NCBI GenBank assembly: GCA_021014325.1
Contig: CM037469.1
Span: 12,156,663-12,220,662 of the forward strand
Source of the DNA: Plazaster borealis
Lineage: Eukaryota; Echinodermata; Asteroidea; Forcipulatida; Labidiasteridae
Length of the DNA: 64,000 nt
Direction of reading: 5' to 3'
Positions 34,591 through 46,500 of this stretch are shown one piece after another; position 1 is the first letter of the stretch, and each line of letters starts with the position of its first letter. The position numbers and the translations under genes were made by a program. A model generated the notes under the pieces. The model saw only the letters and a list, made by a program, of their open reading frames with translations. It did no database searches and was not told the origin of the DNA.

Positions 34591-37500
34591 GTAAGTGAAT
34601 AGGCAATTATCTTCTGCTTTTCTAGAACCGACTCAAAATAATTACAATTAGGCCGATACGGTATACCTTTCAATATGAGATGATTAATAGTAATTATAAT
34701 TGAACCATTCACCGTTGATTGTATGGTAATGAATTGACTTTGCTACGTTATCAAATAATCACAGGTTTGATACATGATTTCAAAAGACTCAAAAACTGTT
34801 GAATTAAGTTTTCTGGAAGCGTTAAAGGTACATTGTGAGAAAGAATTGTCATAATTATAACTTATAGCTCATACAAATTTATGACTTATATCTCATAATT
34901 GTGACTTATTTAAAATAATGATATATCTTATAAATGTGACCCTTGGAATGAGTACGGGCAGAGACGGCAAGTGTGTGTCTTCACCCAACAGGTAAAGATC
35001 TTGTTATATTTTTCTTTTAAGTGTTTTCCTAATTACTACTTAGATTAATTGGTATTTAATAAGCACTATCCTCAAGTCTCATTTTGTTTATAGAATGCTG
35101 TTGACTCTAGTGGATATTTGGTTGATTTTGAAACATAACGCTAGCTATTGACTGAATTGCGATGTTTAGAATTATTTATTACTTCTAGAGACTTTCCTAA
35201 TAATCTTTGCAGTATTACTGACTGTGCCGTTTTGGAGATCCTTTAGTTTATTTCATCACTGCATCTGGGATTGGGAATAACGTGTTTTATTGCATTCCTC
35301 CGTTAATTTGCCTTAAATCCAAGATGGCGGTCGCGTCCTTAATTTTGGCGCGAACCGCGGGTAGTGTTTTATCGTTTTCATTGTTTATTATTTTGAAGTT
35401 TAGTTTATGTAATTATTATTGTATATTTTGTAAGATCATTCTGTTTTGGGCCGAAGACTGAAACTGACGTCTTTGTGTGTGTCTTTACCCAAAAGATTCA
35501 CCGTTGACTGATTGTAAATAACACTTGCCGTCTCTGCCCGTACTCATTCCAAGGGTCACATTTGGTGGAAGATCTGGGTATGTCCGTGTCACTTCTCTGA
35601 GCGGATATGATGTCTTTCTCTTGCAGTCTAGGCAACTCATTCGTTGGGAGTGACGTGTGACTCTGTGTAATGACATCGCATCTTGCAACTGGAGGTTCGA
35701 TGAAGGGAGTTGTTTCTGTTGGGTGACTGTTACAGATAGCTTGCACGATGTGGGGAGGAATTGTGATTGCATCCTTCTGAAATGACAAGAGACTTCTTGA
35801 AGTATCAGCTTGTGATTTGCGAGAGAGTGCATCAGCCGCTCCGTTGTTCTTTCCGGGCTTGTATTTCACAGTGAAATTGAACTGGGATAGTGCCGCAATC
35901 CACCTTTGGCCTGTCGCATCTAGTTTGGCAGATGTGGTAACGTAAAGGAGAGGATTGTTGTCTGTCAGCACGGTACATTGGTTGCCCAGAAGATAGTCGC
36001 GTAGCTTATCAGTAATCGCCCACTTCATGGCTAGAAATTCTAACTTATGTGCTGCGTAGCGAGATTCGGCGGGGTTGAGTCCTCTGCTTGCGTAAGCGAT
36101 GACTCTCTCTGTTCCATTTTGGACTTGGCTGAGGACAGCTCCGAGCCCTACTCCTGAAGCATCAGTCTGGAGTATAAACGGGAGTGCATAGTCTGCATAG
36201 GCAAGGATCGGTGGAGATGTCAAGTACTGCTTTAACATGTCCATCGCGTTCTGACACTCTTCTGTCCAGATAAATGGTGGGGTTATAGATGGAGAGGTCT
36301 TTTTGGCGTTCTTCTTCTTTCGTCTTGGGTCACCAGCAGTGAGCTTGTAGAGAGGTGAGACTATGTGCGAGTACCCTTTAATAAATCTTCTATAGTAGCC
36401 AGTGAAGCCGAGGAAGCGTTGTAGTTCCTTGCGATTAGTGGGGGTTGGCCAGTGTTCTACTTGTTGTGTCTTCTCTGGATCAGTACTAATGCCTTTGTTC
36501 GAAACGATGTGTCCGAGGTATCTGACTTCTTCTTGGAGGAGGTTACACTTGGACGGCTTAAGTTTGAGCCCGTGTTGCCTCAAACAGGAGAACACTTTTG
36601 AGAGACGGTCGAGATGGTCATCGAAGTTGGCAGAGAATATGATGATGTCATCGAGGTAGAGGAGACACGTGACGTAGTTTTGTTCTCCGAGACAAGTCAT
36701 CATCAGGCGTTGGAATGTAGCTGGAGCATTTGCTAAGCCGAATGGCATCCGATTACATTCAAACAGTCCCATGGGGGTAGTGAACGCTGTCTTAGGTATG
36801 TCCTCGTCTTCCATTTGAACCTACCAGTAGCCTGATGTGAGATCTAGGGTGGTGAAGAGTTGGGCATTTTCAAGAGCGTCCAGTGCTTCATCGATGCGAG
36901 GGAGAGGATATGCATCACGCACAGTTTTGCTGTTCAGGCGACGATAGTCAATACATATCCGCAGTGAGCCATCCTTCTTATGGGCTATCACTATCGGTGA
37001 GGCAAATGGACTGTTACTTCTGCGGATGACACCTGTTTCTTCCATTGCCTTGAGATGATCTTTGACAGCTTGATATTGTGAAGGAGGAATTCGGCGATGT
37101 GGAAGTCGGAAAGGTTGATTGTCTATGAGTGGGATGGAATGCTTCATCGTCGACGTACATCCAAAGTCCAGGGGACTGGATGAGAATACGTCGGGGTAAT
37201 TCTGAAGGAGACTCTCTAGCTGTTGCTTTTGTGACTCGCTGTCTAACTTCGCTTTGGATAGTCAACAAGTGGTGTATGTTTGACATCTACTGGACCTTCA
37301 TGGACTTGGTTCTCATCTGAAGGAGATATATCATGGTGTGCTTCGTCTTTCTGTCTAACTTGTGACGTTTCGTAGTATTCATTGAGTGGTAGATCATCAA
37401 TGCGCTGGATGTATGCTAGCTGTGAGAGTTTACAGTTGCGTCTGATGGTTATGGGCTTGGCGGAGATGTTGCAGAGTCTAACGGGTACTTGGCAATTAGA

Positions 37501-40500
37501 TTCAACATCTGTGACCAGGTTGCTAACCTTTAAAGATGAAGAGCCTCGAGGAAAGTTTTCAACTACTGCAGTGTAGGGACCTTTGCCAGGGGGTGCCTGA
37601 CAAATGATGTCTACTTCTTGTCCTGCTGGTATCACTCGGGGGTATCGGCCGATGTACTTAGCGTAGCCGATGGCACCGTCGCTGTGGCTACCAGGTTCTG
37701 AAGCAGAAATACTGTTGAAGGCTGCATACCATGCAGAGCTCTTCGTGGGCAGGAGTTGATTACTCTTGGTCATTTGATGGTCTCTCTTCACTGTTCTGAT
37801 GACATTAGTGCCAATGAGGACTGGAACGTCTCTACGGTAACTGTCTGCTTGTACAACAAATGTAGGAACATCCTTGTAGACGACGTCCATTATAGTGATG
37901 GTTAAAGGGATGACACCTCGATGAGGAATGCTATGCCCACTAGCACTTTCGATGGAGACTTCTGAAGGAGAAATTTCCATGTTCTGGAGTTCTGGGTTCT
38001 GCTTCAGGATGTCTTCTGTTATGGACGTGATCTGAGAACCAGAATCTATTAGGGCAGTATAGTTGACACCATTAACGTTGACGACGTCTTCATTGGTTGG
38101 ACCAATCAATTGCTGATGATGGAGAGGTATGCTACCACCGTGGCATATTGAAGACACACGTGGTACAGTGTTTGAAGGAGAACTTACTACTGGGCTCGCT
38201 GATTCCCGGCCTCTGACGGCTTGCCCATTGGCCGTGGGCCGTTGGAGTTTAAATGGGCACTTCTGCATCCTTTGGCAATATGACCTTCATTGCCGCATCT
38301 GTGGCAGTAGAACACTCGTTGACCAGAGAAAAGTTGGTCTGTTCTTGGTTGCTGAGGTCCACGTGGAGTTTGATGAGAGATATGATCTACCCTCAGAGCT
38401 AGTTGATGGACAGTGGCGAGAAGGTTTTGTAACACATCATGATCGGTAGTTGGTTTGGGGCTCTCGACATCTGGCACTTTCGGTGAGGATTGCTGGTATG
38501 GGGGACAAATCTGCTGCAATTGTTGAGCTTGAAGCTTGGTTCCTGTCTTTGCAGCTGCTGCAACCCTAGACTCTCGTTCCAGTTGACGAAGTTCAATTTG
38601 AAGTTCCCGAAACGTCATATCTCTGGGCTTCATCGGTGCGAGTCTCTGAGTGACTTTCTCGTCTTTGACGCCTCTCATAAATTGTTGCGTCAGCATGCTG
38701 TTTCTATTAGAAAAAGTGCGACTTAGGGTTGACTTTTCCTCTATGGTTCTTAGCGTTTCCTCTAGTTCGACGGCGTAGATGCTCGGTAGTTCGGTGGGAT
38801 GTTTCACACGCTCACAGAAGCTGGCTAAGGGGTCACCAGTCAGGAACACATCTCCGAACTGTGCTTTGAGTTCTGCAAAGGCGTGGCGTGGGGTCTGATT
38901 TGTTGGATGGAGATTGAGTACAAGTTTTCTTGCAGCGCCACCAAGATATCTGACGATGGTAGAAAACTGGATTTCTTCAGGCATCGAAGTAGTTTCGATG
39001 AGATACTTCACGTCTCGAACCCAATCTTCAATGGCGATGGTTGTACCTTGGTCACGCCCTGTAAACATGGGTACACTTTTCACTTGATGTGATGGAAGTA
39101 GACGGTGATGAGACGAAAGCATAGTGGAGTTGCGGTCAGGTAGGTCGTGATTCTGAGGTGTGCGAACTGGATAATCGGTTGAAGAAGAACCTTGTCTCGG
39201 CCCTGGGGTAGACCTCACGGGATAATGAGTTGAAGGAGAACCTGGAACTGACTGATGCAGTGAGCCTCGGGATAGTCTCCGCTCGATGTCTCCCAGTTGC
39301 GTAAGCATGCGATCGGTTGTTTGCTGGATGTCGCCGAGTTCCTCTTGGAAGGGAGAAGTATGTTAAGGTCTGTTCGGGAGAGTTCGACGAGATGATCTTT
39401 GACCAAATGCTGATGTGGATGATGGGAATTCTTCCTCTTCAGACATGCTTACAAGAACACAGTCCAAAGAGAAAATACAGAGTGGGAAAGTATGCAAAAG
39501 AACACAATTCAAAAGTATCAATAATGATAATCAATGCAATACCTTCACAAAATGTAAAGTGGCAGTCAGAAAAAAAATGATAATATTAATCCATCTGAAG
39601 CAATCATGAAATGCAATCAATGTAACCAGTGCAAAAACATATCAGTAATAGCAAAAGATAATCTTTGAATGCAAATTGGAACACAATCAATATGAAGAAA
39701 ACTTCTGTACACAAAAAAACAATGCAATTTTCGGCGCGACAATTCTGAAGGAAATGACTTCAATTATCTACCCAACTGAGGTTAAAAAGAGAAACCTTTC
39801 ACACAGCTGGACAATCAAAATGTCCCAAATACAACAAGAGAGAATTTCCAGGTGTTCTTTTACACACCAAGAATTTAGCATCACCAATGGCAAACAACAA
39901 TGTCTGGATTAAAGTTCTTTTCAGCTGAATGAGAACTTTAATTACTTAATCCCATTTTGCGGACACCTGCCTAAATGCCAGACAAGATTAATGACTAGCA
40001 ACAATACCAACAATACCAAATCAGAATCCAAAATACAAGTGAGGCTTGATTCAATCAAATTCCAAAATGACAATGTTCACAATGGAAATTGTTCATCAGC
40101 TGCTCGTCAGCTGCAAATATCGGCAATATTGTTCAAGAAGATCGCGACAAAAAGTTGTAATTCAGGTTAGCTAAAAATTTTGTTCAACAGTTCCAATCGT
40201 GTAGAAAAACATTCTGGCTTGACGGCAATCAGGGGCGTTGAAAAAGCTGGATAGGGTGCTCAGTCATGGGTCATCCAAGTCCGGTAGTAGGGATAACAGC
40301 GGTCCGAAGTTCTTCACGTCTGGAGTATTGAAGGTCTCTCCGTTCCGCGGGGCAGGGTTCGGGGGGAAGACCGCTCTGCCCACTGGATACCGCCAGTCCT
40401 GGCTGGGAATGCCTTCAACGTCTACAGGGGATGATGTGTACTGGTCACAATATTGACGGGTATATATGTGCTGTGACGATCAAGTGATGCTTGATGCCGT

Positions 40501-43500
40501 CGTCGATATGCCCGTACCCGGATCTTCCACCAAATGTGACCCTTGGAATGAGTACGGGCAGAGACGGCAAGTGTTATTTACAATCAGTCAACGGTGAATC
40601 TGTTGGGTAAAGACACACACAAAGACGTCAGTTTCAGTCTTCGGCCCAAAACAGAATGATCTTACAAAATATACAATAATAATTACATAAACTAAACTTC
40701 AAAATAATGAACAATGAAAACGATAAAACACTACCCGCGGTTCGCGCCAAAATTAAGGACGCGACCGCCATCTTGGATTTAAGGCAAATTAACGGAGGAA
40801 TGCAATAAAACACGTTATTCCCAATCCCAGATGCAGTGATGAAATAAACTAAAGGATCTCCAAAACGGCACAGTCAGTAATACTGCAAAGATTATTAGGA
40901 AAGTCTATAGAAGTAATAAATAATTCTAAACATCGCAATTCAGTCAATAGCTAGCGTTATGTTTCAAAATCAACCAAATATCCACTAGAGTCAACAGCAT
41001 TCTATAAACAAAATGAGACTTGAGGATAGTGCTTATTAAATACCAATTAATCTAAGTAGTAATTAGGAAAACACTTAAATGAAAAATATAACAAGATCTT
41101 TACCTGTTGGGTGAAGACACACACAAAGACGTCAGTTTCAGTCTTCGGCCCAAAACAGAATCATCTTGAACGGGAAGCAGCCCGCAGAGGGCGCTAGCCA
41201 TGCAAGTTAAAGCAAATGATTACGTAACATAAAATAAACGTGGGGGTTCGCATCGTGACATAAACATGACTTGTATTTGTCATAAAAATAACTTAGCACA
41301 AGTCACATTTACGATTTATGCTAATTCATAATTATGAGACTAAATTATAGGTATGACATTTATGATTATGAGAGTATAAATCGTAGTTATGGCTTATCTA
41401 TTTCATAATTATGAGATGTATATTTCGTAGCTATATGACGTATAATTATGATTTTCTTTCCTTTGCCAATCTTCCTTTAACGCCCCCTCCCATTAGTATT
41501 TTGAAACGTTGTGCTTTTACACCGTAACACATTGACGCCAAGAATGTGAATATAAACGACTTTGGCACAAGTTGGCATATTTTCCCATCCATATTTGACG
41601 TGAATTGTCCCAACCTCCTTGAACCAAAGAGGTTAATATTAATACATATTATTGCTTAAAATATTCATTATTGTATCCACCTGTACGCATCCGAAAACTT
41701 TACTCTTTACAGCCCACGAATGCTACAGAACATGCGAGTGGCCACCGAATCCAATGATCTGCCGCTATGAGTTTACTGTGGAGTGGTATTACAGCATGTC
41801 AACGGCTTGTTTTGACTGTCCGTACAACCTGACAGACTGCAGTCGACCGCACTGCATACCCATTAATGGTGTGCCTCGTGGCATTGTTACAATCAACAGG
41901 CAGTTTCCTGGACCGAGTATCCAAGTATCAAATCTAAATACACGAACATATTTATAAAGTGTTGTTGTCAAACAATTTTGGGGTGAACAAAGAAAACCCC
42001 AAAATATTTAAAATGTATCCAGTCAGTTTCCCTTGTGGTTTATGACTTGATATGTATTATTAAGTAATGGGGAAAACAAAGCTATTGCCCCATAAAGCAT
42101 TGAACAATTAATCACGAAAAACTCGTTTAATGTTTTGGTGTTGATTTGAACTTCATCTGGCAGACTGTGATGCTTTGTGTTTATAGACGTGTTACTTTCT
42201 CTAAATGTACTTAAAGGCAAAGTGTACCTTTGGTTTTTGAAAACGTTCGATTGTGTCAATTCTATGTAAATGTAGAATTACACATTCAATAAAACTAGCC
42301 TGTGAAAATTTCATTTCAAAAGGTGGAAGCGTTTTTGCAATATCGTCACAGAAACTTGAGCAGTTATGCCTACGCAGGAAGAATACTCGGTAATTGTAAT
42401 ACACAATCTGAGAAACGTTTTAGGCATGAAACGTTTCTCAGATTGAAATTTTTGTTGAATGCCCTTCTCTAAAAACCACATTCTTTGGAAGGGAATCGTG
42501 TCTCAAAATGGTATACAGCTGCAGTGCTGCCTACTCAGAAAGTTTTAATGGTCATTGAATTTTTGAGAAATTATCAAAGGTAAACCGTCCCTTTTAAAAT
42601 AAAATAAATAAGTGCAGTTGATATTTAACAGGTCAATCAGCTCTGCCATTAGAGCCACGACATTTCACTAATTAAATTATCTTTCACACGAAAGAAATAT
42701 AGCAGGGATCCCTTTCTAAATTTTAACATGGTTGCGAAATTTTCCCAACGCTTATATTCAAACCATCCAAGATATTTATAAAAATGTTTGTGTGCATTTC
42801 CCAATGTTGTTTTGTACATCTAAGTAAGCCGATACAGTTTGATTGGCGGGGGAAGGGGTGGGGTGGTTAACAGAAGATTAACTAGTAGCTGCCAGCAAGA
42901 CGTCAGAAGCTTGGTATACTTACAAAGGACAGACTGTTATAAAAATAATAATAATAATACTTTATTAATAATAATAATAATAATAATAGTTGTTTTATAT
43001 TTTTCACGCGCCGCCCGAAGGCATCCCAACTTCACATTATTATTACCCCCCCTGGGGGCTGGGCCTTAAATCATTCCTTAAACCATCTCAGCTCCCTGGG
43101 GAGTATACAGCCTGTGCAACATTACTGCGCTACTCGGCTAAATTATTCAGGCATAAAAAACAATACAAGCAAAATATACACAAAGAGTAAAATATAGAAA
43201 TTATATAAAACAAATTATAAACCGCCCCATCCCAATACACAGCATGGATATAATTTTAAGTGAAAACATACAAAATAAACAAGACAAAGAGAGAACACAC
43301 AAGAATAGAACACAACAAAACAAAGGAAATAGATTTTGGACAACAAACCAGGGAAAACAGGCAAAACAAAAAGGGCTGCCCATGAGAAAGACAAAAGTGA
43401 AATAAAACACTATCACCAAAGAGGTGTGTCACTCCGACCCTCAAAACAGCGACAATGACAGCCAAAACAAAAAAACACACGTAGACGAACGAAGAACAAC

Positions 43501-46500
43501 GAACAGACGAACACCAGAAGCAGACGGACACGATGGAAACCAGGACAAAGCCAATTAAATCACTTATCAGAGGGTTAGATCTTGGTAGACATGTGTTTGC
43601 ATGAGATATGTATGTGCTTTGTACATGATTGGAAATAGTTTTCCGAAGCCTACATTAAAAAAAAAAAATATACAAATCTGGGACCTGCCCCCCCCCTCTT
43701 AGATTTGTGGAAATCTAGGATATCAATGAATTTGACTCACCGGGTCATCACACTTTGGAGGAAAGGCTTAATTAGTCATTAGAGGATTGATTTATTTGTA
43801 CCTCCAAGGGGTTCAAGGTTTTAACAAATTTAAATGCCTCCCCCTAAACCACATTTATTGGATAAAATGTTTATCAAAAGCTGCAGTGCTTCTTACTAAG
43901 ACAGTTTTACTGATCATTAATGTTGGAATAATTACCAAAGGTATACCCTCCCTTTAAAACAAAATAAATCATTGCAGTTGATGTCAATCAGCTCTGTCAT
44001 TCGAGCTACGTCATTTCACTAAATAAACCCCCTTTACACTAGACAATTATTTAGCAAGCATCCCTTGCTAAATTTTAGCATGGTTGGGAACTTTTACAAA
44101 ATGTACCACGTTTAACAAAAATTAATTTGTATGTGATTACAGGTTTGTGAGTTTGACACTATCGAGGTCAAAGTAAAGAATGAATTGAATAATGAAGAAA
44201 CTGTCACCATTCACTGGCACGGCATTCACCAACGAGGAACACAGTACATGGATGGTGTGCCGTTAGTCACACAGTGTCCCATACTCCATCGATCAAGCTT
44301 CACTTACCGTTTCCAAGCTGAAACAGTCGGCACCCATTTCTGGCATGCACATGGGGTAAACAGGGCCAATGGCGCCGTAGGATCTCTAGTCATACGGCAA
44401 GCTGCTCCCGACGACATCCATAGCCAGCTGTATGATTATGATTTGCACGAACATGTCATAATAATGCAAGATTGGGTCAATCAACTGATGGTGGAAAGAT
44501 TTTCAAGGATTGTCTATGATGACCTAGAGACTTCGCCGGATTCTATGTTGATCAACGGAAAGGGCAGATACAGCGAGTTCATCGACGCGTCTTCAAACCA
44601 GAGCATCTACACACCCCGAGCAGTATTCCACGTCAAGAAAGGCAAGAAATACAGGTTTCGCACCATTAGTAATAACTTGATGGACTGCTTGGTGGAGGTG
44701 TCAATCGACCATCACAATCTAACAATCATTGCCAGTGATGGATCCTCCCTTCAACCAGTTGAAGCTGGGGCTTATGGTATGTCGAGCGGAGAACGATTTG
44801 ACTTTATCTTAGACGCCAGTGCCGACCTCGGAAAGTACTGGATGCGGATTAAGGGGCATGACTGTGAAGGATTCGAGGAGCTGGCCCTTGTCGTCTATGA
44901 GGGAACATCAGACCAACCCGACCCCTCACAAACGGAACAGCCTTATCCATCAAAAGTCCTCGTGAATCCTTTCAACATGAAGAGCTCTGAGTATGTAAAA
45001 AATATCAACGACTTAAGCGCAGCAGGTAAGCATCTACAATGGTGTACATATCAGTCTCTTAAACTGCACAATGGCAATTTCATCTTAACAATGCGTCTTT
45101 AAACAAGGTTAATTGAAGTGTACACTGCAAAACACCATGGGTGTTGTCAAATATAAAGACCGACAACAAATAATCGAAATTTATTCGTATGGTGTTAAAA
45201 TAACACTAATTTCTGCCAACACAATTACACTGGTGTTATTTTAACACACTTTAATTTAAATTTTCTCTCGGTTATCTATAATTATGTGACAACACCCATG
45301 GTGTCAATTTTAACTTACCTCAGTTTGTGCAGTGTACATTCATAAACTTAAACGCAAACAGGACAAACGTAAATACCATTTTCTTCAGAGAGTCAGTGTT
45401 ACTGAAGTTCTGGGGTGAGTCCGTTGTTAAATGCAGCGTTGCAACATTTAACTCTCAATCACTTTGCCCAAAGTCAGTTCACTGAAACTGTCTGGGCAAT
45501 GTCGGTTAATTAAGTAGTTATATAATCTGCCAGGTGACACAGTTTGGCGGGCGTTGTAGTGGGAGTAAGGATTTGGGACTTTAATTTGTTGTTTAAAAAT
45601 CAAATTGTTATACATCCACGTAGGTAGTAATTTTCATTTGGGGGCGGGTTGGGGCAGGTGGTTCTGGGGTTGGGGTATATTGGGAGCTTTATAGTTTACC
45701 AAGCGAGCCCAGTTTCAATAATTTCAAAAGAAAGGTCTACATGTAATTAAATTGTTAGTCATGTTAGTTGATATACTGATCTATGCTTTTATGTACTGTC
45801 CAGAATAACAAAATATGCACAACATAATGATGTTTTAATTGCGAAAACCAAACAATTCCTTTAGTCGATTTTTGTCTTCTTCGAAAACCAAACAATTCCT
45901 TTAGTCGATTTTGTTCTTCTTCGATCTAGTTTCCTCTGGCTGTGGTACCTTTTTGCAAAACAATCACATGTTGTTTTAACTGAACCAATTCAAATTGTAT
46001 ATTTTCACCCACCCACTTGTCTTGTCTTGCAAAGTGAACGACAACGAGCAAGTTCCGGTTCCAGAGGCAGATATCACTCATTATATCGTGCTAGATAATG
46101 AACTTGTTAACAACGACAAGTACAATCATCCCGTGTATTACCCTGCCTTCGGGGTCAAAGGTGACAGTTCAACCTTCAGAGGAGTCCCATCACCGCAGAT
46201 AAACCGTGTAACATTCAAATATCCAGCATCACCACTTCTCACGCAGTACCAGGAATTGTCGGATTTTGAAATGTGCAGCATGGAAAGTGTGTTGGCCTAT
46301 CATCAGGAACTTTGTATGAATGAACACTGTGAATGTACCCAGGTTCTTCATGTCGAGCTTGGCAAGGTATGGTGGCAACACACCCTTATTATTTTTCGTC
46401 CAGTCGCGAAATATTGTTGATGCGTGAACTAATGCATTCACGCCTCAACATTTTAGTACATTTTGGGTAAGTTTACGGAAGTTGATTGACATGAAATTTG

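Larger units (their letters stand above)
34935..41167 (-). mobile_element. Ty3/gypsy retrotransposon with inverted LTRs, no integrase
   Basis: On the minus strand the order is right LTR (41125-40535), primer-site-like sequence, leader, gag, protease, reverse transcriptase and RNase H, ending near 35581. The family normally continues with integrase and a direct 3' LTR. Instead, integrase is missing beyond its first residues and the left LTR copy (34935-35560) is inverted. Gag, protease and pol lie in three different frames, and pol has one internal stop. It is antisense to the oxidase and inside its first intron. Confidence 0.9.
34591..41712 (+). other. Intron 1 of the oxidase, hosting a retrotransposon
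   Basis: 7122 bp, donor GTAAGT and acceptor CTCTTTACAG. It contains the antisense Ty3/gypsy element. The intron sequence next to the element on both sides is built of ATAATTATGACTTAT-like AT-rich repeats (34845-34934 and about 41260-41460), so the insertion went into a local AT minisatellite. Confidence 0.75.
41925..44142 (+). other. Intron 2: MITE, LINE tail and duplicated tract
   Basis: It contains the TTAA MITE 42211-42597, a LINE tail (42940-43100, minus) and a direct duplication (42490-42750 against 43855-44095). An A/C-rich stretch at 43200-43560 has no gene. Confidence 0.75.

Noticed and set aside
36402..39092. Plus-strand frames across the gypsy element
   Set aside because: They are shadows of the minus-strand gag and pol.
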